Assembly: GCF_014062345.1 (NCBI RefSeq)
Contig: NZ_JACGLS010000003.1
Coordinates: 310,001-374,000 of the forward strand
Length of the DNA stretch: 64,000 bases
DNA from: Tenacibaculum pelagium
GTDB taxonomy: Bacteria > Bacteroidota > Bacteroidia > Flavobacteriales > Flavobacteriaceae
Direction of reading: 5' to 3'
Of the stretch, positions 7,688 through 16,862 are shown one piece after another. The position numbers and the translations under genes are program-made. Below the pieces are notes generated by a model. It saw only the letters and a program-made list of their open reading frames with translations. It was not told where the DNA came from and made no database searches. How positions within the stretch are numbered: the stretch's first letter is position 1; each line of letters begins with the position of its first letter.

Positions 7688-8692
7688 ATGAACGAGATAA
7701 AATCTATTATATCAGATATTAAAGACGGTAATATTAAGCCTATTTATTTTTTAATGGGGGAAGAGCCGTATTATATCGATAAGATTTCTGATTATATTGA
7801 AAAAAATGTGTTAGATGAAGCTGAGAAAGGCTTTAATCAGGTAGTGATGTATGGTCGTGATGTTTCTATTGAAGAAATAGTTTCTTCAGCAAAACGTTAC
7901 CCAATGATGGCAGAACGACAGGTAATTATTGTGAAAGAAGCTCAAGATTTAAGTCGTACGATTGATAAAATAACAACCTATGCAGAAAGCCCACAACCTA
8001 CTACCGTATTAGTTTTTAACTATAAGTACAAGAAGTTAGATAAACGTAAAAAATCGTACAAAACGATTGCTAAAAACGGACTGATTTACGAGAGTAAAAA
8101 AATGTACGACAACCAAGTAGCTGATTGGATTCGTCGTGTGTTAGGTAGTAAAAAATATCAAATAGAGCCAAAAGCGGCTCAGATGTTTGTAGAGTTTTTA
8201 GGAACCGATTTAAGTAAAATATCAAACGAGTTAGATAAATTAATTTCTGTTTTACCTGCTGATACTATTATCAACGATAAGCATATTGAGGAAAATATAG
8301 GAATTTCGAAAGACTTTAATAATTTTGAATTACGAAAAGCTGTTGGACAAAGAGATATTTTAAAGGCGAATAGAATTATTAATTTTTTTGCGCAAAACCC
8401 TAAGAATAATCCTTTGGTAATGACGATTTCATTGTTGAATAGTTTTTTTACTCAGTTACTAATGTATCACGGATTAAAAGATAAATCGAAAGCTTCAGTA
8501 GCAAAAAACTTAGGGGTCAATCCTTATTTTGTAGATGATTATAGTTCAGCGGCTCGTAATTACCCAATGCGAAAAGTATCACAAGTAATTACTTTATTAC
8601 GCGATGCTGATGTGAAAAGTAAAGGAGTGGGAGCGAATGGAATGCCACAAGCTGATATCTTAAAAGAATTGTTATTCAAGATTTTGCATTAG
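7688..8692 (+). CDS. holA: DNA polymerase III subunit delta
   Basis: Delta subunit of the clamp loader, which opens the beta clamp. The 334 residues show the family start (IKPIYFLMGEEPYYIDKISDYIE, here residues 16 onward), the AAA+-like fold without a functional Walker A, and the DLSKISNELDKLISVL region followed by the NFELRKAVGQRD collar-domain boundary. Length is normal. It ends directly against the Crp-type regulator (TAG then ATG, no gap), so the two are probably co-transcribed. Confidence 0.92.
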   Translation: MNEIKSIISDIKDGNIKPIYFLMGEEPYYIDKISDYIEKNVLDEAEKGFNQVVMYGRDVSIEEIVSSAKRYPMMAERQVIIVKEAQDLSRTIDKITTYAESPQPTTVLVFNYKYKKLDKRKKSYKTIAKNGLIYESKKMYDNQVADWIRRVLGSKKYQIEPKAAQMFVEFLGTDLSKISNELDKLISVLPADTIINDKHIEENIGISKDFNNFELRKAVGQRDILKANRIINFFAQNPKNNPLVMTISLLNSFFTQLLMYHGLKDKSKASVAKNLGVNPYFVDDYSSAARNYPMRKVSQVITLLRDADVKSKGVGANGMPQADILKELLFKILH

Positions 8693-9271
8693 ATGAAAAA
8701 TAACTCTGTACTTATTAATGAGTTTAAAGAACTACTCTTGTCTTCCGAAGAATTAGAGTTAATTTTATCAGGGTATAAAAAAGTTAGTTTTAAAAAAGGA
8801 GATTTTATTATTAAGCAAGGTGTTATTGTTAATAGTTATTACTTAGTTGAAAAGGGTTTTTTACGATCGTTTGTAATTGATGTTAGTGGTAATGAAGTAA
8901 CAACTAATTTTTATTTAGAAGGAAGTATAGTTTTGGAGGAGACTTCTTTTTTTCTAAGAACACCAACTAAAGAATATATACAAGTTGTTGAAGACTGCGA
9001 ATTGTGGACTAAAGATTTTGATACTTTTCAAAAGCATTTTAATCAGTCAGAAAAATATAGAGAGTGGGGTAGAGCGCATTTAGCTCAAAACTTTTTTGCT
9101 TTTAAAGAACATAGTTTAACTATAATTACAGAGTCTGCAACAGATAGATATAAAAAAATGTTAGCTAACAACCCAGAAATTATTAAAAAATCTTCCTTAA
9201 AACACATCGCTTCTTTTTTAGGAATAACCGACACTTCATTAAGTAGAATTAGAAAAGAAATAGTAAAATAG
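8693..9271 (+). CDS. Crp/Fnr-family transcriptional regulator
   Basis: A 192-residue regulator: cyclic-nucleotide-binding-like beta-roll (about 25-115, with VSFKKGDFIIKQG and YYLVEKGFLRSFV) and a C-terminal winged helix with recognition region SLKHIASFLGITDTSLSRIRKE (168-189). No Fnr-type cysteine cluster is seen. The ligand is unknown. It starts on the base after the holA stop. The next gene, 67 bp downstream, has a 22-bp palindrome of CRP-like geometry in its promoter, a likely target of this protein. Confidence 0.88.
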   Translation: MKNNSVLINEFKELLLSSEELELILSGYKKVSFKKGDFIIKQGVIVNSYYLVEKGFLRSFVIDVSGNEVTTNFYLEGSIVLEETSFFLRTPTKEYIQVVEDCELWTKDFDTFQKHFNQSEKYREWGRAHLAQNFFAFKEHSLTIITESATDRYKKMLANNPEIIKKSSLKHIASFLGITDTSLSRIRKEIVK

Positions 9272-9313
9272 TATTTCTTGTCATAAGACAAGTTTTAAGA
9301 TGTTCTAGAGTTT

Positions 9314-9337
9314 TATTTTTGAGTTAAATCTCAAAAA
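9314..9337 (+). promoter_or_regulatory. -7 element overlapped by a CRP-like palindrome
   Basis: TATTTTTG at 9314-9321 is a perfect -7 element for the membrane gene at 9339. A perfect inverted repeat, TTTTTGAG-N6-CTCAAAAA, spans 9316-9337 and covers the -7 and the expected start of transcription. The two half-sites with a 6-bp centre have the geometry of CRP-family sites. Binding here should block polymerase. Confidence 0.6.
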
Positions 9338-9338
9338 C

Positions 9339-10007
9339 ATGATTCCAAATTTACCGCTGTATATTTCTGTTTCGTTTGTGCTGTTGGCTATTTATACTAT
9401 TTTTATTTTTTCAAAATCCAATAATTTAAAACCAAGCACGCTGCCAATTATTTTAGGGTGGTCAATATTTATATGCGTGTTATCTTATTTAGGAGTCTAC
9501 CATTATCAAGAAGGAGATTCTATTTCTCGTTTTGGGTTTGTATTGATCCCTACAATAATCTTTATCATTTATTTACTTAGAGATAAGTCTTTTCGTGAGG
9601 AGAGAGATTTTCGTTGGAGTACAGCTGTCCATATAGTTCGTTTTCCGGTAGAATTATTACTATTTCAATTAGCAATTAGAGAGTGGCTACCAATGGAAAT
9701 GACTTACGAAGGTTGGAATTTTGATATTATACCAGGAATTACATCTATTATTTTAGTTATTTGGATGCAATATAAAAAAGTGAATAGAAAATTACTTTTA
9801 GTGTGGAATATAATAGGGTTATTTTTAATATTATTTATTTTGACAAACGGATTTTTATCACAAGAATTATTATATCAAGAGTTCGAGTATTCTGTGCCTA
9901 ATAAGGGTATTGCTTACTCTCCTGTTATTTTATTAGCAGGTGTTATAGTGCCAATAGTAATTTATACACACATAAGCGATATAATTTTATTGGTGAAGCG
10001 GAATTAA
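9339..10007 (+). CDS. Integral membrane protein of unknown function
   Basis: A 222-residue protein with about seven hydrophobic segments (near 8-25, 37-52, 63-79, 98-113, 128-142, 150-170, 193-212) and short loops. A basic, acidic-flanked loop (LRDKSFREERDFRW) sits around 80-93. I do not recognise the family. It follows the Crp-type regulator and appears to have its own promoter covered by a palindrome, so it is likely regulated by that neighbour. Convergent with mutS2, with about 100 bp of unremarkable sequence between. Confidence 0.7.
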   Translation: MIPNLPLYISVSFVLLAIYTIFIFSKSNNLKPSTLPIILGWSIFICVLSYLGVYHYQEGDSISRFGFVLIPTIIFIIYLLRDKSFREERDFRWSTAVHIVRFPVELLLFQLAIREWLPMEMTYEGWNFDIIPGITSIILVIWMQYKKVNRKLLLVWNIIGLFLILFILTNGFLSQELLYQEFEYSVPNKGIAYSPVILLAGVIVPIVIYTHISDIILLVKRN

Positions 10008-10106
10008 TTAAGAGTAGCTAGTTTAATAATATGTATCCGTTTAATGATTTATATTCAACATTAGTGAAAGATGTTTTTTTAGATTAAAAAAATCAAGAAG
10101 AAAAAA

Positions 10107-12311
10107 TTATCTCTTGGCACGTTCTACCAATTCTAATTGCTCAATTTTTGCTTCAGTGGTAAATAAACCGTAATTAATAAAAGCTTTTTTCTTTTCAATT
10201 TTATCAATAGTTCCAACAGCATTACCGTCAATTAAACGAACTCGATCATTTACTTTATATATGTAAGCAGCTTTTTCTTTGGTTATTTTTTCAGCTTCTT
10301 TTTTCTTTTCTTCTCTAACCTTAACAACTTTTTGTAATACTTCTTTTTCTACCTTCTTAATAGCCTCTTGTTGCTTTTTAGCTGTAATTTTTTCTTCTTT
10401 TTTTTGAATTTTAGTTTTCTTAATAGGATTCTTTTTTAAGTGTTTCGTTTTTTCACTAGTAACCCATTTTAAAAAGTTAGTAGATAGCTCTTTTTTGTTA
10501 TTGGTTTGGAAGTACTTATTTAATAACTCGTTTACTTTTCGCCCTAGAGATAACATACGTTGGTTGTTATCATACAATTCTTGAAATCCAGAAAGTTTGT
10601 CTTGTAATTTTAATTCTTTTTCTTGTAGGTTCTCTATATGTTCTTGACCTTTCGATTTTTGTTTTACTAAACTGTCAGATGTTTTTTGAAGTCGATTTCG
10701 TTCCTTTTGAAGTTTTGAAATTGTTTTGTCTAACCTAACTTTTTCGGTTTCTACTCTCTTTTTAGCTCTGTTAATTAAGCTATATGGAATCCCATTTTTT
10801 TGTGCTACTTCAAAAGTAAAAGAACTACCTGCCTGTCCGACAAATAACTTGTATAAAGGCTCTAAAGTTCGTTCGTCGAATTGCATATTAGCATTGGTAA
10901 CATTATCTAGTTCATTAGCTAAAACTTTTAGGTTTGCATAATGTGTAGTAATAATTCCAAATGCTTTTTTCTCGTAGAATTCTTCTAAGAAAATTTCTGC
11001 TAGTGCTCCTCCTAATTCTGGGTCAGATCCTGTTCCGAATTCATCAATTAAAAACAAGGTATTGTCGTTACATTTTTTTAAGAACGAGCGCATGTTTTTT
11101 AATCGATAACTATAGGTGCTCAGTTGATTTTCTATAGATTGATTATCTCCAATATCGGTTAAAACAGTATTGAATAAAGTGGTTTCGCTACGTTCATGTA
11201 CAGGGATTAATAATCCGCTTTGTAGCATAACCTGTAATAAGCCAATTGTTTTTAAAGTAATACTTTTTCCACCTGCATTCGGTCCAGAAATGACAATAAT
11301 TTGTTGTTTTTCATCTAGTCGAATTGTTTGCGGAATGGTTTTAATATTCTGAGCTGTATTTTTTTTCCATAACACAGGATGAAAAGCATCTTTAAAATAG
11401 ATTTTCTTCTCCTTAGTTATTTTAGGTAGTAATCCGTTTATACTTACAGCATATTTTGCTTTTGCGCCTACAAGATCTATATGTGTTAAAAAGGCAATAT
11501 ATTCATTTAATAAAGAAGTATAAGGACGAATTTCGGTAGCTAACGCTCTTAATATTCGTACAACCTCTTGTTTTTCTTCATAAATTAAGTTTTGTAATTC
11601 TCTACTATATGCTAAAGTTGCTTGCGGAGCGATATAAACAATGTTTCCTGATTTAGAAGAGCCTAATAAACTTCCTTTTACTTTGCGACGGTGCATTGCT
11701 GTAACAGCTAAAACTCGTTGATTATCAATAACGGTTTCTTTAATGTCATCTAAATATCCACTTGCAATATTTCTACTTAACGCATGAGAAAAACTTTCTG
11801 AAATTTTACCTCGAACGTTATTAATATCTTTTCTTATTTGTTTTAAAGCAGGTGAGGCATTGTTAGCTACTTCACCATAAGAAGTAATGATTTTTTTTAT
11901 ACTATCTGAAACAAAAGTGGTAAACTCTATGCTTTCGCTTAATGTAAAAATAGTTGGGTAGTAGTCTTTAAATTTATTTAAAAACTTTTTTTGCTCGTTT
12001 ACAGTTTCGGTAACGGTGGCAACTTTTAAAAAACCTTCGGTTTCTAAAAAACTATTCTCAATAGCTAATCGTTTAATTTCTTCAGAAATATTCTCAAAAT
12101 AATGATTAGGAATACGGTTTTCATTTTCAAAAGAAGAAAGATATTCATTTACCATATTCAATTCGAAAAATAATTTTCTCTTATTAGAAATAGGATGAAT
12201 CTGTAGTGTTTGTTCTTTCCCTAAATTAGAAATGCAATATTCTGCAACTTGTTCTAAAACCGTTGTAAATTCTAAATCTTGAAGTGTCTTTTCTGAAATA
12301 TTTTTAGTCAA
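10107..12311 (-). CDS. mutS2: MutS2-family ATPase without Smr domain
   Basis: A MutS2 protein of 734 residues. The MutS core domain III and ATPase are present: Walker A GPNAGGKS (343-350), Walker B LFLIDEFGTGSDPELGGALAE and the TTHYANLK switch. A lysine/glutamate-rich coiled coil follows (about 520-690), then a short KOW-like segment (VNDRVRLIDGNAVGTIDKIE). The C-terminal Smr nuclease domain of Bacillus MutS2 is absent, as in other Flavobacteria, so nicking is not expected from this chain. MutS2 acts on branched DNA or stalled ribosomes depending on species. Start is TTG, supported by family alignment of ISEKTLQDLEF. Divergent from ung. Confidence 0.9.
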   Translation of the reverse strand: MTKNISEKTLQDLEFTTVLEQVAEYCISNLGKEQTLQIHPISNKRKLFFELNMVNEYLSSFENENRIPNHYFENISEEIKRLAIENSFLETEGFLKVATVTETVNEQKKFLNKFKDYYPTIFTLSESIEFTTFVSDSIKKIITSYGEVANNASPALKQIRKDINNVRGKISESFSHALSRNIASGYLDDIKETVIDNQRVLAVTAMHRRKVKGSLLGSSKSGNIVYIAPQATLAYSRELQNLIYEEKQEVVRILRALATEIRPYTSLLNEYIAFLTHIDLVGAKAKYAVSINGLLPKITKEKKIYFKDAFHPVLWKKNTAQNIKTIPQTIRLDEKQQIIVISGPNAGGKSITLKTIGLLQVMLQSGLLIPVHERSETTLFNTVLTDIGDNQSIENQLSTYSYRLKNMRSFLKKCNDNTLFLIDEFGTGSDPELGGALAEIFLEEFYEKKAFGIITTHYANLKVLANELDNVTNANMQFDERTLEPLYKLFVGQAGSSFTFEVAQKNGIPYSLINRAKKRVETEKVRLDKTISKLQKERNRLQKTSDSLVKQKSKGQEHIENLQEKELKLQDKLSGFQELYDNNQRMLSLGRKVNELLNKYFQTNNKKELSTNFLKWVTSEKTKHLKKNPIKKTKIQKKEEKITAKKQQEAIKKVEKEVLQKVVKVREEKKKEAEKITKEKAAYIYKVNDRVRLIDGNAVGTIDKIEKKKAFINYGLFTTEAKIEQLELVERAKR

Positions 12312-12316
12312 AATAG

Positions 12317-12324
12317 TATATTTG
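12317..12324 (+). promoter_or_regulatory. -7 element of ung
   Basis: TATATTTG is a perfect Bacteroidota -7 element ending 24 bases before the ung ATG. Confidence 0.6.
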
Positions 12325-12348
12325 AAACCAAAGCAAAAATAACAAACA

Positions 12349-13011
12349 ATGCAACTAAATATTACTGATAGCTGGAAAAATATTTTAAAGACTGAATTTG
12401 AAAAATCATACTTTAAAAAACTATCAGATTTTGTTAATGCCGAATATGAAAGTAATACCTGTTATCCAGAAAAGGAAAACATTTTTGCTGCTTTTAATTA
12501 TTGTGATTTTAGAGATTTAAAAGTAGTGATTATAGGTCAAGACCCCTATCATGGAATTGGGCAAGCAAATGGATTGAGTTTTTCTGTGAAAGACGGAATT
12601 AAGCAGCCACCATCTTTAGTTAATATTTTTAAAGAATTAAAAGATGATGTTGATAAAGATATTCCTGAATCAGGAGATTTATCTACTTGGGCAAAACAAG
12701 GTGTTTTGTTATTGAATGCAACTTTAACAGTAAGAGAAGCTGAAGCTGGAAGTCATCAGAGCCAAGGGTGGGAAGAATTTACCGATGCGGTAATTAAAAA
12801 GATATCTGACGAAAGAGAAAATGTGGTGTTCTTACTTTGGGGAAAGTTTGCTGAGAAAAAAGGAAGTGTTGTAGATTTAAAAAAACATATGGTTTTTAAG
12901 GCGCCACATCCATCTCCGTTAGGAGCTTGGAGAGGTTGGTTTGGTAGTGAACATTTTTCAAAAACAAATGAGTTTTTAGAAAGCAGAGGATTAAAAAGTA
13001 TTAAGTGGTAA
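12349..13011 (+). CDS. ung: Uracil-DNA glycosylase, family 1
   Basis: Removes uracil from DNA to start base excision repair. Seen: the water-activating motif GQDPYHG with Asp65 (63-69), the uracil pocket region NGLSFSV, and the DNA-intercalating motif APHPSPLGAW near residue 190. The length of 220 is normal. It is single in its transcription unit, opposite mutS2, and ends at a bidirectional terminator shared with secA. Confidence 0.97.
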   Translation: MQLNITDSWKNILKTEFEKSYFKKLSDFVNAEYESNTCYPEKENIFAAFNYCDFRDLKVVIIGQDPYHGIGQANGLSFSVKDGIKQPPSLVNIFKELKDDVDKDIPESGDLSTWAKQGVLLLNATLTVREAEAGSHQSQGWEEFTDAVIKKISDERENVVFLLWGKFAEKKGSVVDLKKHMVFKAPHPSPLGAWRGWFGSEHFSKTNEFLESRGLKSIKW

Positions 13012-13051
13012 ACATAAAAAGCTCAGTGAAAAACTGAGCTTTTTTATGTTT
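13011..13051. terminator. Bidirectional terminator between ung and secA
   Basis: Stem GCTCAGT / ACTGAGC flanked by A-run and T-run on both sides, extending to AACATAAAAA / TTTTTTATGTT. It serves both converging genes. Confidence 0.9.
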
Positions 13052-13065
13052 ATAATTGTTGAAAA

Positions 13066-16000
13066 TTATTTATTGTATAACACCCAAGTTCCTTTTTCTA
13101 ATAAAGGGATTGCTTGCTTGTATTTAACTTCTTTTTCTTCTCCAGACATAACATTTTTAATAGTAACTTTTTCGTTACGACCAATTTTTGGTTGCTCACG
13201 AACAATAGTTTCTACGACTTGTTGCTCTTGAGTTTGCTGATTACGAGCATTACTCATAGCTTGCTGTGTTGAGTTTTGCACTTCATCTTTACGAGTATCA
13301 TATTGCTCACGCTTTTGCTCACGAGCTTCAGATACTTGCGAAGCATCTTGACTTGGTAATTGTCCTTTAAATAAGAATGATAATACTTCTTTATTTACCT
13401 TGTCAATTGTTTCTTGGAATAATTCGAAAGCTTCAAACTTGTAAATTAATAAAGGATCTTTTTGTTCGTACGTAGCATTTTGAACGGTTTGCTTTAACTC
13501 ATCCATTTTACGTAAATGATCCTTCCAGTTTTCATCAATAATCGATAAAGTAATATTCTTTTCAAAATCATTTACTAACGATTTACCTTCAGTTTCATAC
13601 GCTTCTTTTAAGTTGGTAACAACTTGTAAAGTTTTAACTCCATCAGTAAAAGGAACTACAATACGCTCGTAACGATCTCCTTCATTTTCAAAAACATTTT
13701 TAATTACAGGGAAAGCATTATGCGCATGTCTTTCTGTATCGTTTTTATAATGATTGGTAACAATTACGTATAATTTATCTGTTAATTCCTCTTCAGTTAA
13801 TTTATTAAATTCTTCTTCAGAGAAAGGAGAGGTCATTGATGAAAAACGAATTAATTCAAACTCAAAGTTCTGATAATCGCTATTCATTTTGTTTTGCTTT
13901 ACAATCGAATTACAAGTGTCATAAATCATATTTGCAATGTCAATTTGTAAACGCTGACCATCTAATGCATGACGACGACGTTTGTAAACAAACTCACGTT
14001 GTGCATTCATAATATCGTCATATTCTAATAAACGCTTACGAACACCAAAGTTATTTTCTTCAACTTTCTTTTGTGCTCTTTCGATAGATTTAGAAATCAT
14101 AGAATGTTGAATTACTTCACCTTCTTTTAATCCCATTCTATCCATCATCTTCGCGATTCTATCAGAACCAAATAAACGCATTAAGTTATCATCAAGAGCA
14201 ACGTAAAATTGAGAAGATCCAACATCTCCTTGACGACCAGCACGACCACGTAACTGACGGTCGACACGACGTGAATCATGACGTTCAGTACCTACAATTG
14301 CTAAACCACCAGCAGCTTTTACTTCGTTAGATAATTTAATATCTGTACCACGACCTGCCATGTTTGTTGCAATTGTAACAACTCCTGGTTTACCAGCTTC
14401 GGCAACTACATCAGCTTCACGCTTGTGTAATTTTGCATTTAATATGTTATGAGGAATCTTACGCATTTGTAACATTCTACCTAATAGTTCAGATATTTCT
14501 ACAGATGTTGTTCCAATTAAAACTGGACGACCAGCTTTCGATAATTCAACAACATCTTCAATTACAGCGTTGTATTTTTCACGAGTAGTTTTGTAAACTA
14601 AATCTTGTTTGTCATCTCTCTGTATTGGTCTGTTTGTTGGAATTTCAACAACATCTAATTTGTAGATTTCCCAGAATTCACCAGCTTCAGTAATTGCTGT
14701 ACCCGTCATACCAGATAACTTACGGTACATTCTAAAATAATTCTGTAAAGTAACTGTTGCAAAAGTTTGAGTAGCATCTTCAATTTTTACATCTTCTTTT
14801 GCTTCAATTGCTTGATGCAATCCGTCAGAGTAACGACGACCGTCCATAATACGACCTGTTTGCTCATCTACAATCATTACTTTATTATCCATCACAACAT
14901 ATTCAACATCTTTTTCAAAAACAGTATATGCTTTTAAAAGTTGATTCATCGTATGAATTCTTTCGCTCTTTACACTAAAATCACGATATAATTCTTCTTT
15001 TTGATTTGCTTTTTCTTCTGGAGTATCTTCACTATTATCAATTTGACCAACAATTACACTAATATCTGGTAAAACGAAGAACGTGTTGTTTTGTGTCTTT
15101 TCAGATAAATGACCAATACCTTTATCAGTTAAGTCAATCTGATTATTTTTTTCTTCAACAGTAAACCATAATTCAGCATCTACTTCAGGCATTAACTTAT
15201 TGTTATCCTGCATGTAGAAGTTTTCAGTTTTTTGAAGAATTTGTTTAATTCCTTCTTGAGATAAAAACTTGATTAAGGCTTTGTTTTTAGGAAGACCTCT
15301 ATAAACTCTTAATAATAAGAAACCACCTTCTTTGTCGTCTCCTGCTTTTAATAATGCTTTCGCTTCTGCTAAAACACCTACTAAATATTTATTTTGTAGT
15401 GAAACTAAATCGGCTACTAAAGGTTTTAATTCGTTAAACTCATGACGGTCACCTTGTGGCACAGGACCTGAGATAATTAAAGGTGTACGAGCGTCATCAA
15501 CTAATACAGAATCTACTTCATCAATAATTGCATAGTTAGGAGCACGTTGTACTAAGTCTTCTTTTGAAGAAGCCATGTTATCACGTAAATAATCGAAACC
15601 GAATTCGTTATTTGTTCCGTAAGTAATATCAGCATTATAAGCTTTTCTACGAGCTTCAGAATTTGGTTGGTGGAAATCAATACAATCTGTACTTAATCCA
15701 TGAAACTCAAAAATAGGAGCCATCCACGCGCGGTCACGCTTTGCTAAGTAATCATTTACTGTTACTACATGAACTCCGTTACCACTTAAAGCATTCAAGT
15801 AAACAGGTAAAGTAGATACTAGTGTTTTACCTTCTCCTGTCATCATCTCAGCAATTTTACCTTGATGTAAAACAGATCCACCAATTAATTGTACATCATA
15901 ATGAATCATGTCCCAAGTAACTTCTTTACCAGCAGCATCCCAAGAGTTAGCCCAAAAAGCTTTGTCACCTTTTAAAGTGATATGTTCTCTTGTTGCTGAC

Positions 16001-16416
16001 AACTCTCTATCGAAAGCTGATGCAATAACCTCAATTTCATCGTTATTTGTAAAACGCTTTGCTGTTTCTTTTACTAATGCAAAAGCTTCAGGCATAATAT
16101 CTAATAAAACAGCTTCTGAAGCTTCGTAAGCTTCGTCTTTAAGTCTATCTACTTCTGTATAAATTTCTTCTTGACGATCAATGTCAGCAGTTAAAGCTTC
16201 TTCTTCAAGAGTAGCGATTGCTTCTGTAAAAGATTTTGTAGCTTCTTTTATTTTCGATTTAAATTCGATTGTCTTAGCTCGTAATTCATCATTCGATAAA
16301 TAGCTTAATGAATTTTCAAAAGATTGTACTTTTTCAACAATCGGTTGTAGAGATTTTAGGTCTTTTTGTTGTTTGTCTCCAACAAATAGTTTTAGAATCG
16401 AATTTAAAACGCTCAT
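13066..16416 (-). CDS. secA: Preprotein translocase ATPase SecA
   Basis: Motor of the Sec pathway that pushes unfolded proteins through SecYEG. The 1116 residues include Walker A MTGEGKT (192-198), the DEAD-type DEVDSVLVDD, NMAGRGTDIKL and QLRGRAGRQGD. It is longer than E. coli SecA (901) because of insertions typical of Bacteroidota (for example around 325-480). The C-terminus is a Gln-rich linker and a KOW-like tail, without the CxC zinc/SecB-binding motif. Single-gene unit on minus, start ATG at 16416; no clear -7 element was found upstream. Confidence 0.97.
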   Translation of the reverse strand: MSVLNSILKLFVGDKQQKDLKSLQPIVEKVQSFENSLSYLSNDELRAKTIEFKSKIKEATKSFTEAIATLEEEALTADIDRQEEIYTEVDRLKDEAYEASEAVLLDIMPEAFALVKETAKRFTNNDEIEVIASAFDRELSATREHITLKGDKAFWANSWDAAGKEVTWDMIHYDVQLIGGSVLHQGKIAEMMTGEGKTLVSTLPVYLNALSGNGVHVVTVNDYLAKRDRAWMAPIFEFHGLSTDCIDFHQPNSEARRKAYNADITYGTNNEFGFDYLRDNMASSKEDLVQRAPNYAIIDEVDSVLVDDARTPLIISGPVPQGDRHEFNELKPLVADLVSLQNKYLVGVLAEAKALLKAGDDKEGGFLLLRVYRGLPKNKALIKFLSQEGIKQILQKTENFYMQDNNKLMPEVDAELWFTVEEKNNQIDLTDKGIGHLSEKTQNNTFFVLPDISVIVGQIDNSEDTPEEKANQKEELYRDFSVKSERIHTMNQLLKAYTVFEKDVEYVVMDNKVMIVDEQTGRIMDGRRYSDGLHQAIEAKEDVKIEDATQTFATVTLQNYFRMYRKLSGMTGTAITEAGEFWEIYKLDVVEIPTNRPIQRDDKQDLVYKTTREKYNAVIEDVVELSKAGRPVLIGTTSVEISELLGRMLQMRKIPHNILNAKLHKREADVVAEAGKPGVVTIATNMAGRGTDIKLSNEVKAAGGLAIVGTERHDSRRVDRQLRGRAGRQGDVGSSQFYVALDDNLMRLFGSDRIAKMMDRMGLKEGEVIQHSMISKSIERAQKKVEENNFGVRKRLLEYDDIMNAQREFVYKRRRHALDGQRLQIDIANMIYDTCNSIVKQNKMNSDYQNFEFELIRFSSMTSPFSEEEFNKLTEEELTDKLYVIVTNHYKNDTERHAHNAFPVIKNVFENEGDRYERIVVPFTDGVKTLQVVTNLKEAYETEGKSLVNDFEKNITLSIIDENWKDHLRKMDELKQTVQNATYEQKDPLLIYKFEAFELFQETIDKVNKEVLSFLFKGQLPSQDASQVSEAREQKREQYDTRKDEVQNSTQQAMSNARNQQTQEQQVVETIVREQPKIGRNEKVTIKNVMSGEEKEVKYKQAIPLLEKGTWVLYNK

Positions 16417-16500
16417 CTGTAAAATATTGTTTTATAGCTGATTAAGTATTAGTTAGTCAGTTTTTGTATATGTATAATTTTAGTGCTTAAAAGTAAGCAA

Positions 16501-16528
16501 AAAAAAAGCCTCTTAAAAGAGACTTTTT
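16501..16528 (-). terminator. Terminator of the DUF2795 gene
   Basis: Stem-loop AGTCTCTT / AAGAGGCTT (minus strand, one mismatch) followed by a T-run, just after the stop codon at 16542. Confidence 0.8.
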
Positions 16529-16541
16529 ATTATTGTATTAG

Positions 16542-16763
16542 TTAGTATTCGTCTTCGTTCCAAAGATAATCTTCTTCGGTTGGATAATCGGGCCAAATTT
16601 CGATTATCGAGTCATATGAGTCACCTTCATCTTCAATATCCTGTAAGTTCTCAACAACTTCTAATGGAGCTCCTGTACGAATTGCGTAATCGATTAATTC
16701 GTCTTTTGTAGCAGGCCATGGTGCATCTGCTAAATATGATGCTAGTTCAAGTGTCCAATACAT
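16542..16763 (-). CDS. DUF2795 small protein
   Basis: A 73-residue acidic protein: a short DUF2795 helical domain (MYWTLELASYLADAPWPATKDELIDYAIRTGAP region, residues 1-33) followed by an Asp/Glu-rich tail. Such proteins are conserved in Bacteroidota; the function is unknown. It has its own promoter (TATTTTTG on minus, 16791-16798) about 27 bases upstream and its own terminator, so it is a stand-alone gene. Confidence 0.85.
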   Translation of the reverse strand: MYWTLELASYLADAPWPATKDELIDYAIRTGAPLEVVENLQDIEDEGDSYDSIIEIWPDYPTEEDYLWNEDEY

Positions 16764-16790
16764 TTCTTTATCTGTTTAATAAGATTTTGG

Positions 16791-16798
16791 CAAAAATA
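16791..16798 (-). promoter_or_regulatory. -7 element of the DUF2795 gene
   Basis: TATTTTTG on the minus strand, 27 bases before the ATG. Confidence 0.55.
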
Positions 16799-16862
16799 AT
16801 TTTTTTTTCCAAAAAGTCAAGTTTTTTTTAAAAAATGTGAAATCAATAAAAAAAGAACTTTG

